64,000 nt of DNA from Methanosarcina sp. MTP4. GTDB taxonomy: Archaea > Halobacteriota > Methanosarcinia > Methanosarcinales > Methanosarcinaceae. Both the position numbers and the translations under genes were made by a program. The notes below the pieces were generated by a model that saw only the letters and a program-made list of their open reading frames with translations, had not been told where the DNA came from and made no database searches. The stretch covers positions 3,744,808 to 3,808,807 of the forward strand of contig NZ_CP009505.1 of NCBI RefSeq assembly GCF_000970045.1, in the 5' to 3' direction. Shown one piece after another: positions 9,578-19,025 of the stretch. Numbering within the stretch: position 1 is the stretch's first letter; every line of letters begins with the position of its first letter.

Positions 9578-11129
9578 AGCTCCGGCCTCCTGTGGAATCC
9601 GCGGTTTTAGAATCAGGGTCCTGCCCATGGTCCTGCCCGCAGTCCTCTGGACCAGGTCCCTCATTACCAGGATACTGTCCGCGGTCCTCCGGGATTTGGG
9701 CTTCCAAACCTTGAGCTTTTTCGGTCCCAAGTAAGTCGAGCCTGTGAAGCAGTTCCACGACCCGGACCGCAAGGTCGGCTTCCGGCACCCAGACACTCTC
9801 GGCAACAAAAGAGACGCCGTACTCGTTTTTCGAGGCATTTCCACGGACTGCGAGGTAACGGCCCGTAAGGATCCTTCGCAGGTCTTCGTAAACAGCGTCT
9901 TTTGAGATGTCAGAGAACATGAGTGCCTCTGCCTCTTCAAGGGTTTTTCCGTAAATCATTTCCGCAAGTTCCCTGGAAAACATAACTGATACTGCCTCCG
10001 TCCCGTCGTCCAACACTGCTTTGATTCGCATATCCCGGACTCCATCCACCTTACCGTGTACCCGGCAGCTCCCTTTCTGAACCACTCTCCCGCATTCGGG
10101 ACAACGGGAAATTATCCCTGAACCCGGCTTGACAGAGATCACATTTCCCACTATGGCCACATCAAACATGCCGTCCCTTGAAGCGACCTCTTCCATTTTC
10201 AGGGGGATAGGAGCCGTCTTCACGGACTCAAAAGTAAAAGCCAGTTTTTCAGCACCTTCAGGCCCTGGTTTTGAAACTCCGGTCCCCTTCAGGATATTGA
10301 CCGAAGGCACCCCTTTGAACATTCGGACCTGAGCTTCTTCCAGGCGGATGATGCCCCCGATATCAATCCCCGGAAGTTCCACCCAGGCCGTGAACGGGAG
10401 CCTTGCGGTCTCGTCTGCCAGAACCCCGGAAATCACACGGCACTGCCTGCCCCTGACCATCACCTCCCTATGGGAAAGCTGGAGGACGCAGGCAACGGTG
10501 CTTACCGAAAAGTCCACAGCCCCGATCTCACCCAGTTTTTTCTCAGGGGTCCGAGCAAGTTCGGAAAGGGAGGGGAGAATGGAATCCGGCAGTTTTGATA
10601 CTGAGGAATGGTCCCCGATATTTAGCCTGATCCTGTTCTGCCAGAGCCGGGTATAGGCATTTCGGACCCGGATTACATCCCCTGCAGGAGGGAGTTCCTT
10701 CCAGGAAGAAAAGAGAATTGACCCGGTCTCGTCCGCAAAGACCCCTGTATAGAGCTTTGAAGAACCTTTCCGGCCCTTTTCCGGGGGCACTCCGGCCCCT
10801 TCCCCGGAACTGCTCCCTTTCTCGCCCCGGGACTCCTCCTGGACTACCCCCCGAACCTCTTCACCCCCTCTTTCCTGCGGGCGGAGAATCTTTTCATTAA
10901 GCTCGAGGATCCTGCCCGTAATTTCAAAACTCTTAAGATTAGCAGAGAGGTCCTTTACCTTCAATGCTCTTTGCATTCCCCCGAACTTGCGGAGGATGCT
11001 CTCTTTTGCAACTTCAGGCGGTACACGAAAAGCCAGCAGTTTTTCAAACTCTGCCCGGATTCGATTCTTATTAACTTCTCCAAGCGCCCGGGTTAGTTCT
11101 TCAAGATGGGGCGCATTTTTTTCATCCAT
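9570..11129 (-). CDS. Replication protein A, multi-OB-fold with zinc finger
   Basis: 519 aa single-stranded DNA-binding protein. Several OB folds are visible, for example VYTGVFADETGSILFSSWKELP and VISGVLADETARLPFTAWVELP, followed by a zinc finger CPECGRVVQKGSCRVH at about 345-360 that marks the RPA70-like C-terminal domain. The frame is open 23 codons further into the repeat array, but GGAGG is 6 nt before the ATG at 11129, which fixes the start. The C-terminal 60 residues are low-complexity. Followed directly by the RPA-associated protein; Methanosarcina is known to encode several different RPAs. Confidence 0.9.
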   Translation of the reverse strand: MDEKNAPHLEELTRALGEVNKNRIRAEFEKLLAFRVPPEVAKESILRKFGGMQRALKVKDLSANLKSFEITGRILELNEKILRPQERGGEEVRGVVQEESRGEKGSSSGEGAGVPPEKGRKGSSKLYTGVFADETGSILFSSWKELPPAGDVIRVRNAYTRLWQNRIRLNIGDHSSVSKLPDSILPSLSELARTPEKKLGEIGAVDFSVSTVACVLQLSHREVMVRGRQCRVISGVLADETARLPFTAWVELPGIDIGGIIRLEEAQVRMFKGVPSVNILKGTGVSKPGPEGAEKLAFTFESVKTAPIPLKMEEVASRDGMFDVAIVGNVISVKPGSGIISRCPECGRVVQKGSCRVHGKVDGVRDMRIKAVLDDGTEAVSVMFSRELAEMIYGKTLEEAEALMFSDISKDAVYEDLRRILTGRYLAVRGNASKNEYGVSFVAESVWVPEADLAVRVVELLHRLDLLGTEKAQGLEAQIPEDRGQYPGNEGPGPEDCGQDHGQDPDSKTADSTGGRSFA

Positions 11130-11149
11130 ATTAAGCCTCCTTATGAGAC

Positions 11150-11268
11150 AAACGTAACAGGTAACTAAACGTAGCAAGCAATCAAACGTAGCAAGCAATC
11201 AAACGTAACAGGCAATTAAACGTGGCAAGCAATTAAACGTGACAAGCAATTAAACTTAGCAAGCAATT
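11150..11268. repeat. 17-bp tandem repeat, 7 copies
   Basis: Seven consecutive units start at 11150, 11167, 11184, 11201, 11218, 11235 and 11252, exactly 17 bp apart. Consensus AAACGTAGCAAGCAATY. It lies just upstream of the RPA gene start, in its 5' leader or promoter. The period is not a multiple of 3 and no protein is coded. Confidence 0.9.
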
Positions 11269-11577
11269 CATTTCTTGAACTGAAATTTCATCTTTTTCAG
11301 CGAAGAGACGCATCCTCCATAAAGCCTGCAAACCAATTACGAACTAATATGCAGAAGATATTAAAAATTAATTCTTACTCCCCCAACCAGTTTCTACCCT
11401 ATATCTCTGCCCTATGTCCAAAACATACTGGATATTTTTTGCAAAATAATCGAAATTTTGAGAAAATCTGTTAAGGAATTTTGATTCCAAATGCATATAA
11501 TTTCCCAGAACAATAAGAAAATACAACTTATTCTTAAAGTTGGAGAATAACTTAAAAGGGAAGTTAATAGGGGGAAT
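11269..11577. promoter_or_regulatory. Divergent intergenic region between RPA and surface-protein genes
   Basis: AT-rich, no gene seen. The divergent genes imply promoters on both strands. For the plus-strand gene GGGGG lies at 11571-11575, just before the ATGs at 11578 and 11584. Several A/T-rich boxes exist (for example around 11355-11370 and 11440-11450), but none can be singled out as the TATA element. Confidence 0.4.
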
Positions 11578-12729
11578 ATGGAAATGGGCACAATAAAGAA
11601 TAGGCCAACGTTTTGGATAATACTATTGTTAACACTTACAATCGGCGCAAGCTTTCCGGGTGCTGCTGAAACGTTAATGGTAGATCCCTCAGGTGGAGGA
11701 GACTACACTGAAGTTCAGGCAGCCATAGATGCTGCAAACCCGGGGGATACGATACTGGTAAAGAGCGGAACATACGAAGAAAACCTGAAGGTAGACAAGG
11801 AACTGAAAATCTGGTCCGACTCAAGGAACCCGGGAGACACCATAATCCAGGCTGCAGACCCGGCTAAAAATGTCGTTGAAATAAATACGGACAGAGTGAC
11901 ATTCAGCGGGTTCGGTATTAGCGGCTCTGAAAATTCAGGGGTATATTTTGAAGGAGCAGGAAACTGCCTGATCAACAACAATGAAATCTCAAACACAGGG
12001 CAGGGCATTTTCCTGAAAGACTCGGACAGGAACGTCGTGAGCAACAACGTCCTATCCTTAAACGAACTGGGAATAAGGCTTGAGGCCTCCGGCAAAAATA
12101 CCATACAGACCAATGTCATCGCCTACAACTACAGGCACGGAATCTCCCTGGAAGAGAGCAGCGAAAACCAGATCTACGACAATTATTTCAAGAACAGTGA
12201 AAACGTCGAAGAAAACTCAGTAAACCAGGACAACTTCTGGGACATAGCCCTCACAAGCAAAAAGAACATTGTCCGGGGCCCTTACATTGCCGGGAACTTC
12301 TGGGCAGACCTGGAGGGTGCGGGTTACAGCGAGACATGTACCGATGAAAACAGCAATGGGATTTGCGACTCCCCATATTCCGTAAACGGGGGAGGAACCG
12401 ATGGGTCCCCACTTTATCCGAAAGTCCCTGAAGCAATTCCGGTCCTCGAAGACAGGATGGACACCGAAGCTTACGAAGAAGGCCTTGCCGAAAAGGGAGA
12501 AGCAGTACCCGAAACAGAACCAGGGGCAGAAATAAGCGAAGAAGGAATGGCTGAAGAGGGAATGGTCGAGGAAGAAGTAGATGTTGAAGAGGGAGTTGAA
12601 GGGGCAGAACCCAAAGCAGAAGATGAGGAAGCTGCCGGAGAAGAGGAAGAAAATGGAGCTCCGGGATTTGGTTTCGGAGTAGCGGGTCTGGCTACGGGAA
12701 CGGCTTACCTGCTGAAAAGGAGAAGGTAA
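11578..12729 (+). CDS. Secreted parallel beta-helix (NosD/CASH-type) protein with PGF-CTERM anchor
   Basis: 383 aa. Residues 9-31 form a hydrophobic signal segment (FWIILLLTLTIGASFPGAA). Residues 33-260 are a right-handed beta-helix of the NosD/CASH kind: YTEVQAAIDAANPGDTILVKSGTYEEN and repeated turns such as NCLINNNEISNTGQGIFL and YNYRHGISLEESSENQIYDN. Then a long Glu-rich linker (about 290-358), and a tail PGFGFGVAGLATGTAYLLKRRR that fits the PGF-CTERM sorting signal processed by archaeosortase A in Euryarchaeota. It should be exported and lipid-anchored at the surface. Start could be the ATG at 11578 or at 11584. The ligand is unknown. Confidence 0.85.
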   Translation: MEMGTIKNRPTFWIILLLTLTIGASFPGAAETLMVDPSGGGDYTEVQAAIDAANPGDTILVKSGTYEENLKVDKELKIWSDSRNPGDTIIQAADPAKNVVEINTDRVTFSGFGISGSENSGVYFEGAGNCLINNNEISNTGQGIFLKDSDRNVVSNNVLSLNELGIRLEASGKNTIQTNVIAYNYRHGISLEESSENQIYDNYFKNSENVEENSVNQDNFWDIALTSKKNIVRGPYIAGNFWADLEGAGYSETCTDENSNGICDSPYSVNGGGTDGSPLYPKVPEAIPVLEDRMDTEAYEEGLAEKGEAVPETEPGAEISEEGMAEEGMVEEEVDVEEGVEGAEPKAEDEEAAGEEEENGAPGFGFGVAGLATGTAYLLKRRR

Positions 12730-12877
12730 AGCGGAAATCCGGAAAATTATGAAAAGTTGCCAGAAAATGGGAAAATAAAAGAAAAGAAGAGAAGAAGAGA
12801 AAAAACAAAAGAGGGGAAGAGGAAAAAAAGAGGGGAAGAGGAAAAAAAGATTTGGGGCATTTTGCCCCGAATTTAAC
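12730..12877. terminator. Convergent intergenic region with hairpin and polypurine tandem repeat
   Basis: Between two convergent genes. A perfect hairpin GGGGCA-TTT-TGCCCC lies at 12854-12868 and on the minus strand is followed by AAATCTTTTTTT, a good candidate terminator for gltX. On the plus strand 12765-12852 is almost pure purine and includes a 19-bp duplicated unit (AGAGGGGAAGAGGAAAAAA). Confidence 0.6.
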
Positions 12878-14593
12878 TCACTTATGGGAGAAGTATGCCA
12901 CAATCGCCTCTTCACTTACGGCATCAATCCTGCAGAAGCCGAAACGCTCGAACTGGACAATTTTATCCAGCTCTTTTGCAATCCCGCGTTCTCCTATTCC
13001 TTTGAAGTCACCGTCGGGACCGCGGACTTTTACGGGGATACCGTCCACAGGTGCCCAGTGGATGATCCTGCCCTTTACTTTTTTGAGGGCTTCGAGGGAT
13101 TCTCCGGCGAACTTACCCTGCAGCGGCTCAAGGGACGTGACCTCGACGTTGTAGAGGTCTTTTAAGCGGAGCATTGAACCAACTTCCATTTTCTCAACGT
13201 CGTCCCCGGCAAGCAGGACCTTGTTTTCGACATTTATATCCCTTGCACCCCTTTCGGAATCGGTGGGGTGAAGTGGGGGCTTTGCAACTGTTGCTTCGGC
13301 ACCTTCGATCTCCAGTTCCACGGGGTCCCGGACGAAGAAGTAGCGGTTGGCTTCAGGGTCCACTATTTTGCGGTTTTCGGCGTATAGGGACTCCATGCTG
13401 ATGCTGACATCGGTTGTCCCGATCCCCATCTCGACCATGAACTTTCTGAGGGCTTCAGCCCTGATCCCGCGGCGGCGGATGGCGCGGATGGTGGGCAGGC
13501 GGGGGTCGTCCCAGCCGGAGTATATCCCGGCTTCGATGTCCTTTCGAAGGGTGCTGGTACTGAACTTCCCGAACTCATGGATTTTGACGCGGCCCCAGTG
13601 CAGGGTTTTCGGGTACTCCCAGCCCAGGTACCCATAGATGTAGCCCTGGCGTTTCTCGCTGTCCATGAGGTCCTTGCCCCGGATGATGTGGGTCATGCCA
13701 AGTTCGTGGTCCTCGATTGCGCCTGCAAAGTCCAGAAGGGGCCAAACAATGTATTTTTCCCCGATTTCAGCACGGGGATGAGACATCTTCCGGATCCTGA
13801 AAGCTCCCCAGTCCCGTAACGCCGGGTCCTTGTGCTCGATATCGGTCTTGATACGGAGCACGGCCTGCTGGTCCTCATATCCCCCGGCAAGCATCTTTTC
13901 CCAGTACGCCAGGTTCACTTCGGGGGACTGGTCACGGTGCGGGCAGGGCTGCTTTGAGTCCTTGAACTTCTTGAAATCTCCTCCTTCACAGAAGCAGACA
14001 TAAGCCTTGCCCATCTCGATGAGCTTCTTTGCATAATCGTAATAGACAGGGAAACGGTCCGAAGCGTAGACCACCCGGTCAGGTACTACCCCGAGCCACT
14101 TGAAGTCGTCAAGGTACCAGTCGTAGGCCTCAAGCATGGGACGTTTCTTGTCAGGGTCGGTGTCGTCAAAGCGCAGGATGAATTTTCCCTTATACATCTT
14201 CACGTACTCGGAATTAACGACCATGCCCCGGGAACTTCCAAGGGTTGCAGGCCCGTTCGGGTTAGGGGCAAAGCGCATGACCACCTTGCCTTCCACAGCA
14301 CCTTCCAGGGGCTTCAGGCCTTTTACGGGTTCCTTTTTCACACTCAGGGCTTCGATAAGCTCGGGAGCGATTTCCGACAACCGGGTTTCCCAGGCTTCGG
14401 CATCCCCTTTTGCAATTTCCCCCACAATTTCCGCAAGAGCGGAAGAAATGGCTTTAGAGTCATTCCGGAGGTGAGGGCATTCCCCCATCACCTTCCCCAT
14501 TACGGCTTTGGGTTGGGGGGCTTTTCCGTATTTCACGGCATTCTGAAGGGCGTATTTTTCTATAGTATTCAGATCTTCAGGACTTAAGGTCAT
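12878..14593 (-). CDS. gltX: Glutamyl-tRNA synthetase (archaeal, GluRS)
   Basis: 571 aa class I synthetase. HIGH-like motif is PNPNGPATLGSSRGM (about 109-123), with FILRFDDTDPDKKRPM following, and the KMSKS-equivalent is in KFSTSTLRKDI. C-terminal domain is the archaeal/eukaryal GlnRS-like beta barrel. Archaeal GluRS charges tRNA-Glu and, in organisms lacking GlnRS, also tRNA-Gln for amidation. The frame stays open 22 codons upstream, but the conserved start MTLSPEDLNTIEKYALQ is at 14593. Its Glu-tRNA product also feeds the hemA-initiated tetrapyrrole branch encoded 8 kb away. Confidence 0.95.
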   Translation of the reverse strand: MTLSPEDLNTIEKYALQNAVKYGKAPQPKAVMGKVMGECPHLRNDSKAISSALAEIVGEIAKGDAEAWETRLSEIAPELIEALSVKKEPVKGLKPLEGAVEGKVVMRFAPNPNGPATLGSSRGMVVNSEYVKMYKGKFILRFDDTDPDKKRPMLEAYDWYLDDFKWLGVVPDRVVYASDRFPVYYDYAKKLIEMGKAYVCFCEGGDFKKFKDSKQPCPHRDQSPEVNLAYWEKMLAGGYEDQQAVLRIKTDIEHKDPALRDWGAFRIRKMSHPRAEIGEKYIVWPLLDFAGAIEDHELGMTHIIRGKDLMDSEKRQGYIYGYLGWEYPKTLHWGRVKIHEFGKFSTSTLRKDIEAGIYSGWDDPRLPTIRAIRRRGIRAEALRKFMVEMGIGTTDVSISMESLYAENRKIVDPEANRYFFVRDPVELEIEGAEATVAKPPLHPTDSERGARDINVENKVLLAGDDVEKMEVGSMLRLKDLYNVEVTSLEPLQGKFAGESLEALKKVKGRIIHWAPVDGIPVKVRGPDGDFKGIGERGIAKELDKIVQFERFGFCRIDAVSEEAIVAYFSHK

Positions 14594-14943
14594 AAAGGAT
14601 TCTCCAAAAATAAACATGGATTGATGAGGATGAAAGTTCCAGCAGAGAGAAATACTCACCGGACTTTAACGGGCCCGCTAAGTTCGGTAAAACATGGAAA
14701 TAGGATTATAAAAAGTCACCGAACCCGGGAAAATGCGCACAGGGTAAAAACCGGAGAAAAGAGAAAACAGCCAGTAAGTCAGAAATATCAGCCCAAGCAT
14801 CAGCAAGAGTATGTGAGATATCAGCAATAGTGCAAGCAACATCAGCAATAGTGTAAGCGATATCAATAAGGTTGGCAGTGATGTCAACAAGAATGGCAAC
14901 AGTGAGATCAGCAAGAATGACAGCAATATCGCCGGGATGAAGC
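14594..14943. repeat. Intergenic region with 21-bp imperfect tandem repeats
   Basis: Units start at 14820, 14841, 14862, 14883, 14907 and 14928, mostly 21 bp (one of 24), consensus ATCAGCAAtARTGnMAGCRAT. Because the period is a multiple of 3, the minus strand reads as an 82-aa Leu/Ile/Ser-rich frame (14678-14926), which I regard as spurious: it is made of the repeat, with no independent sign of a gene. Confidence 0.65.
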
Positions 14944-15249
14944 TTATTTCGGGATGGAAGTCTCGATATCCCGGATTCTGCTTAGTTTTTCATTGATCCT
15001 GCCAAGCTCCCCTTCAAATTCTTCTAGGAATTTCGGGACCGCGTCCCCGGGCACGGCCCCCTGGGCTGAGGGCTTGATAAGGCTCGCCTGTTCGAGAACC
15101 CGGAGGGAGTAGCGGACCTTGTGGTTCTGCATCCCGGTAACTTCTGCGAGTTTCAAGATCCCGATTGGGCCTTCTTCAATAACTTTCTTCAGCACGATCA
15201 GGTGGCGCTCGGCAAGTTCGAGTTCCGTTTCAATATGGTCAAGAAGCAT
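14944..15249 (-). CDS. Small winged-helix transcriptional regulator-like protein
   Basis: 101 aa. Residues 1-60 (HIETELELAERHLIVLKKVIEEGPIGILKLAEVTGMQNHKVRYSLRVLEQASLIKPS) have the pattern of a winged helix: helix, turn, recognition helix, then a short basic loop. The remainder is charged and helical, perhaps a dimerisation helix. Its ATG shares one base with the FAH gene's stop (TGATG), so translation is coupled. The frame extends 18 codons upstream inside the neighbour, but the conserved-looking start is MLLDHIETELELAER. Target genes unknown. Confidence 0.7.
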   Translation of the reverse strand: MLLDHIETELELAERHLIVLKKVIEEGPIGILKLAEVTGMQNHKVRYSLRVLEQASLIKPSAQGAVPGDAVPKFLEEFEGELGRINEKLSRIRDIETSIPK

Positions 15250-15989
15250 CAGATAACCTCGTTTCTCAGGGTTCCTATCCCCTGGATTTCCACTTCCACA
15301 CAATCTCCCCTTTGCATTTCCCCTACCCCCGGGGGTGTTCCCGTGGCAATCACATCCCCCACTTCGAGGGTCATGATCTCGGAGATGAACTCAATAAGGT
15401 ACGGGATGTCAAAGATAAGATTAGAGGTACTTGACTCCTGCCGGGTTTCCCCGTTTACCCTGCAGGAAATTTTTAAATCCGAAACATCGAGTTCGTCGCT
15501 GCAGGCGATAAAAGGCCCGAAAGCCGCAAAGGTGTCAAAACTCTTTGCCCGGGTCCACTGCCCATCTTTTTGCTGGAGATCCCGGGCGGTTACGTCGTTG
15601 AAACAGGTATAACCGGCAATCACGTCCTCAGCCCGGTCAGCCTTGATGTTCTTGAAGCGCTTCCCGATCACAACAGCAAGTTCGGCTTCATAGTCGACTC
15701 TTGAACTGCAGGCAGGATAGAGGATCTTGTCTTCATGCCCGACAACGGCAGAAGGAGGTTTTAAAAAAAGGATAGGGGCTTCCGGGACTTCCATGGACAG
15801 TTCTTCGGCATGGTCCCGGTAATTCAGGCCGACACAGATAATCTTGGAAGGGCATGCAGGAGGAAGGATACGAAGTTCCGAGAGCTCATATATACCGGAA
15901 CTTCCCTTCGGATACACGCGATTGTCATCGATTTCCCCGTAGAAGACCTCATCTCCTGCCCTGAACCTGCCTATCATATCTCTTGCCAT
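15249..15989 (-). CDS. Fumarylacetoacetate hydrolase family protein
   Basis: 246 aa. FAH fold with IICVGLNYRDHAEE, the metal-binding DYEAELAVVIGKR (Glu and Asp ligands), YTCFNDVTARDLQ, WTRAKSFDTFAAFGP and GDVIATGTPPGVG. Typical of a small prokaryotic acylpyruvase or oxaloacetate decarboxylase-like enzyme; the substrate cannot be told from sequence. GGAG stands 6 nt before the ATG at 15989, so I prefer it to the upstream TTG at 16007. Couples to the small winged-helix gene downstream. Confidence 0.88.
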   Translation of the reverse strand: MARDMIGRFRAGDEVFYGEIDDNRVYPKGSSGIYELSELRILPPACPSKIICVGLNYRDHAEELSMEVPEAPILFLKPPSAVVGHEDKILYPACSSRVDYEAELAVVIGKRFKNIKADRAEDVIAGYTCFNDVTARDLQQKDGQWTRAKSFDTFAAFGPFIACSDELDVSDLKISCRVNGETRQESSTSNLIFDIPYLIEFISEIMTLEVGDVIATGTPPGVGEMQRGDCVEVEIQGIGTLRNEVI

Positions 15990-16038
15990 CCTTTTCTCCG
16001 ATCTCAATACTTTGCCTTTCAGTCCTTTTTTCAGAGTT

Positions 16039-16113
16039 CAGTTCATTAACATTCAGTTCTTTGCCCTTCAGTTCATTAACATTCAGTTCATTAACATTCA
16101 GTTCTTTGCCCTT
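16039..16113. repeat. 15-bp tandem repeat, 5 copies of two alternating types
   Basis: Five contiguous 15-bp units, type a (CAGTTCATTAACATT) and type b (CAGTTCTTTGCCCTT) in the order a-b-a-a-b. It sits between the pyrK stop and the FAH gene start. No protein evidence. Confidence 0.85.
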
Positions 16114-16183
16114 CAGCCCTTCTCTTCCGACCCCTACTTCTTCCTGCTTTCAGTTCCATTTTTTTAAAAACATATATCGAAAC

Positions 16184-16963
16184 TTAAATTTTAACTCTTC
16201 GCCCACTGGCATCCCGTGCATATTTCCCGAGTTCCGAATCCACGAGCTGCACGCCGGAAAAAACAGGCCCGTCCTTGCAGACCCTGAGCCCGGACCGATC
16301 AATGCAACAAGCACCGCAGACCCCGATCCCACACTTGAAATAGCGGTGAAGGCTGAACTCCGATTTATCAAGCACCTCTTTTTCCTGCAGGATTTTAAAG
16401 ATAAAACCCATCATGACCTCCGGGCCGCAGACAGCGATATTGTCATAGGAGGAAACGTCGATCTTTTTGAGGACATCGGTTACAAACCCTTTCGTCCCCT
16501 TTGAGCCGTCATCAGTAGTGATGTCAAGAACCCCGGCTGCCGCAAAACGTTCTTCAAAAAGCAGGTCTCCACCGCTCCGGGCTCCGAGAATCGTATGCAC
16601 TTTTGCCCCGGCGGTACTGGCTGCTTCAGCATAGGGAGCCAGGGGGGCAGCCCCGACTCCTCCGGCAATGACCAGAATCTTTTCCCCTGCTGCGGGAGAG
16701 GAAAAACCTTTTCCGAGAGGCCCACGGAGCCCAAAAGAATCTCCTTCCTTCAACTCAAAGAGCTTCGCTGTCGCTTCCCCGACATTCTGGACAGTAATAG
16801 AATTTTTCCGGGAAAGCCCCATCGGTACTTCGTCCACGCCCCGGACCCAGACCATCACGAACTGGCCGGGTTCCATTTCCTCAAACCGGTGATCGAAAAC
16901 AAAAGTCCTGATAAAAGGGGACTCTTCCATTATTTTTTCTATAGTAGCATTAAGAGGAATCAT
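16184..16963 (-). CDS. pyrK: Dihydroorotate dehydrogenase electron-transfer subunit
   Basis: 259 aa. Ferredoxin-reductase-like flavoprotein that passes electrons from PyrD to NAD+. FAD-binding region near [24 protein letters not shown]-binding [20 protein letters not shown], and a C-terminal [2Fe-2S] site [22 protein letters not shown] with four cysteines. Length is normal. Start ATG is preceded by AAGGTGG. The partner pyrD is 118 bp upstream in the same direction, supporting a class 1B PyrDK enzyme for UMP synthesis. Confidence 0.93.
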   Translation of the reverse strand: MIPLNATIEKIMEESPFIRTFVFDHRFEEMEPGQFVMVWVRGVDEVPMGLSRKNSITVQNVGEATAKLFELKEGDSFGLRGPLGKGFSSPAAGEKILVIAGGVGAAPLAPYAEAASTAGAKVHTILGARSGGDLLFEERFAAAGVLDITTDDGSKGTKGFVTDVLKKIDVSSYDNIAVCGPEVMMGFIFKILQEKEVLDKSEFSLHRYFKCGIGVCGACCIDRSGLRVCKDGPVFSGVQLVDSELGKYARDASGRRVKI

Positions 16964-17081
16964 CAGACCACCTTAGCATAACATTGCCAATCATCAGCAC
17001 ATTGACCTTCCGGCATAATCAGCACATCACCCGTCAACATATCGCCCGATAGCGTGTCGTTCGCCAACATATTGCAGTTCA

Positions 17082-17987
17082 TCATACTGCCTCGTGGGCA
17101 AGACCTACAAAGTCCCTTGCATCCGAATACCCTTTCCGCTGAAGGAACACCTCAATCCCCGAACTGATTTCGGAAAAGACATCCGTACGGTCGTACACTG
17201 CAGACCCGACCTGAACAGCTGCCGCGCCTGCCATCATCATTTCCACGGCGTCTTCCCAGGAAGCAACCCCTCCGACCCCCACCACCGGGATCTCAAGGGC
17301 AGCATAGAGGTCATATACACATTTTACTGCAACGGGTTTGACCGCAGCCCCGGAAAGGCCGCCAGACCTGTTCCCGAGCACGGGGTACCCGGACTCGATA
17401 TCGATAGCCATCCCTTTCACGGTATTGATAGCAACGACAGCATCCGCACCCCCGGCTTCAGCAGCTTTTCCGATGGCTGTGATATCAGCGACATTGGGGG
17501 TAAGCTTGACCCAGACAGGCAAGTCAGTCACTTCTTTTACGGCTGCAGTGACCGCTTCTACCAGGCAGGGGTTTGAGCCGATAGCAGCCCCGTACCCTTC
17601 GGCATGGGGACAGCTCACGTTGAGCTCGAAAGCATCGGGCTGGCCCGGGAGAAGCCCTTGTGCAACTTCCGCAAACTCTTCGGGGTTCCCACCAAAGATA
17701 CTTGCGATTACCGGAACCCCGGAATCCTTCTTTGCGATCTCGAGTTCCTGCACGAATTCGGCGTAAGAGGGATTTGGAAGCCCCATGGCGTTTAAAAAAC
17801 CGCAGTCCAGCTTGACCATGCTCGGATTCGAATGCCCGTATTTGGGCTCCGGGCCGATTGACTTGGTCACAACTGCTCCTGCCCCACCTTCCCGGGCAAC
17901 CCTGCAGAGCGATGCCCCGGTGGTCCCCAGCACGCCAGCTGCAAGGATTGTGGGATTTTTCATTTCAAGGCCTGTGAGGGTATACAT
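17082..17987 (-). CDS. pyrD: Dihydroorotate dehydrogenase, class 1B catalytic subunit
   Basis: 301 aa FMN-binding TIM barrel oxidising dihydroorotate to orotate. Visible: LNAMGLPNPSYAEFVQE, ELNVSCPHAEGYG with the class 1 catalytic cysteine, VKLTPNVADITAIG, INTVKGMAIDIESG and VGVGGVASWEDAVEMMMAGAAAVQVGSA at the phosphate site. Paired with pyrK, which distinguishes it from class 1A. Transcribed on the same strand 39 bp after hemC's stop is not the case; instead hemC starts just upstream in coordinates, so pyrD and hemC may share a transcript (38-bp gap). Confidence 0.94.
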   Translation of the reverse strand: MYTLTGLEMKNPTILAAGVLGTTGASLCRVAREGGAGAVVTKSIGPEPKYGHSNPSMVKLDCGFLNAMGLPNPSYAEFVQELEIAKKDSGVPVIASIFGGNPEEFAEVAQGLLPGQPDAFELNVSCPHAEGYGAAIGSNPCLVEAVTAAVKEVTDLPVWVKLTPNVADITAIGKAAEAGGADAVVAINTVKGMAIDIESGYPVLGNRSGGLSGAAVKPVAVKCVYDLYAALEIPVVGVGGVASWEDAVEMMMAGAAAVQVGSAVYDRTDVFSEISSGIEVFLQRKGYSDARDFVGLAHEAV

Positions 17988-18026
17988 TTCAGGAAAACTC
18001 CATGTAATTTTTGAACAACTTAATTT

Positions 18027-18959
18027 TTAACAGTTACACGAATCCCCGGACAACTGGGAAAGCGCCTGTTCAGCCAGCCTTTTCCCGCCCATATCCACGA
18101 ACTTGTGCCCGAGTTCCTGAGCCTTTTCTATGCAACCTACCAGGGGCAAGAACTCATCTATCCGGACTACTTCCTTCCCGTCAAGGGAAAGGACCTCAGC
18201 CCGCACATGGATCTCCTGCCCGTTGGAAGTAAACTCGGCATAGGAACCAACAGGAGTCGTACAGCCGCCTCCGAGTTCGGTGATCAGGATGCGTTCGATT
18301 TCTGTGAGAATCCGGCTCTGCGGGTGATCAAGTTTGGAAACCGCTTTTTCAGCTTCCGTGCCTGCCCGGGTGACCACCGCAATGGTCCCCTGGTTCGGGG
18401 AGGGACAGAAAAAGTCAGGATTCAGGATTTCCCCTTCAAGTTCCCAGCCCATGCGTTCAAGCCCGGCCTTAGCGAGCAGGATGCCGTCATATTGACCTTC
18501 CCTGAGTTTCCTCAGCCTCGTGTCAATGTTGCCCCTGAGTTCCTGGACCACCAGGTCAGGCCTGTAACGGCGAACCTGGGCAGCTCTTCGGAGGGAACTG
18601 GTCCCTATAATTGCCTGCTCTGGCAGTTCGTCCAGGGGGGTCCCGTCATAGGTGAGCAGGATATCGAAGGGGGTGTCCCTTTCCAGGACAGCCACGGTTG
18701 GAAGTTCTTCCGGGCGGATAGTGGGCATGTCTTTCATGGAATGAACTGCAATGTCAACTTCCCCTGCAAGCATCACATCGTCCAGTTCCCGGACAAAAGC
18801 CCCAACCCCGGCAACGGCATGCAGGGGGCGGTCCGTAAACCGGTCTCCACTGGTTTTTATGATTTTCTGGTTTGTTTCGACCCCGTTCTCTTTCAGGAGA
18901 CGGGAAACGAGTATAGTCTGGGCAAGCGCAAGGTTGCTGCCCCGGGTCCCTATGATCAT
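18027..18959 (-). CDS. hemC: Hydroxymethylbilane synthase (porphobilinogen deaminase)
   Basis: 310 aa. Condenses four porphobilinogens. Start IIGTRGSNLALAQT, substrate-binding SLRRAAQVRRYRPDL and LRGNIDTRLRKL, and the dipyrromethane-cofactor cysteine in ELGGGCTTPVG. The frame is open eight codons upstream, but GAGG at 8 nt before ATG 18959 selects that start. It ends a long minus-strand run of tetrapyrrole genes. Confidence 0.95.
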   Translation of the reverse strand: MIIGTRGSNLALAQTILVSRLLKENGVETNQKIIKTSGDRFTDRPLHAVAGVGAFVRELDDVMLAGEVDIAVHSMKDMPTIRPEELPTVAVLERDTPFDILLTYDGTPLDELPEQAIIGTSSLRRAAQVRRYRPDLVVQELRGNIDTRLRKLREGQYDGILLAKAGLERMGWELEGEILNPDFFCPSPNQGTIAVVTRAGTEAEKAVSKLDHPQSRILTEIERILITELGGGCTTPVGSYAEFTSNGQEIHVRAEVLSLDGKEVVRIDEFLPLVGCIEKAQELGHKFVDMGGKRLAEQALSQLSGDSCNC

Positions 18960-19025
18960 GATGAAATCCTCAAACGTTATCAACTTTTTTCAGGGCTTTT
19001 TGAGATTTGTTTTAGAACTGGCCTT

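Noticed and set aside
14678-14926. 82-aa Leu/Ile-rich frame
   Set aside because: Built entirely from a 21-bp repeat whose period is a multiple of 3; no conserved domain.
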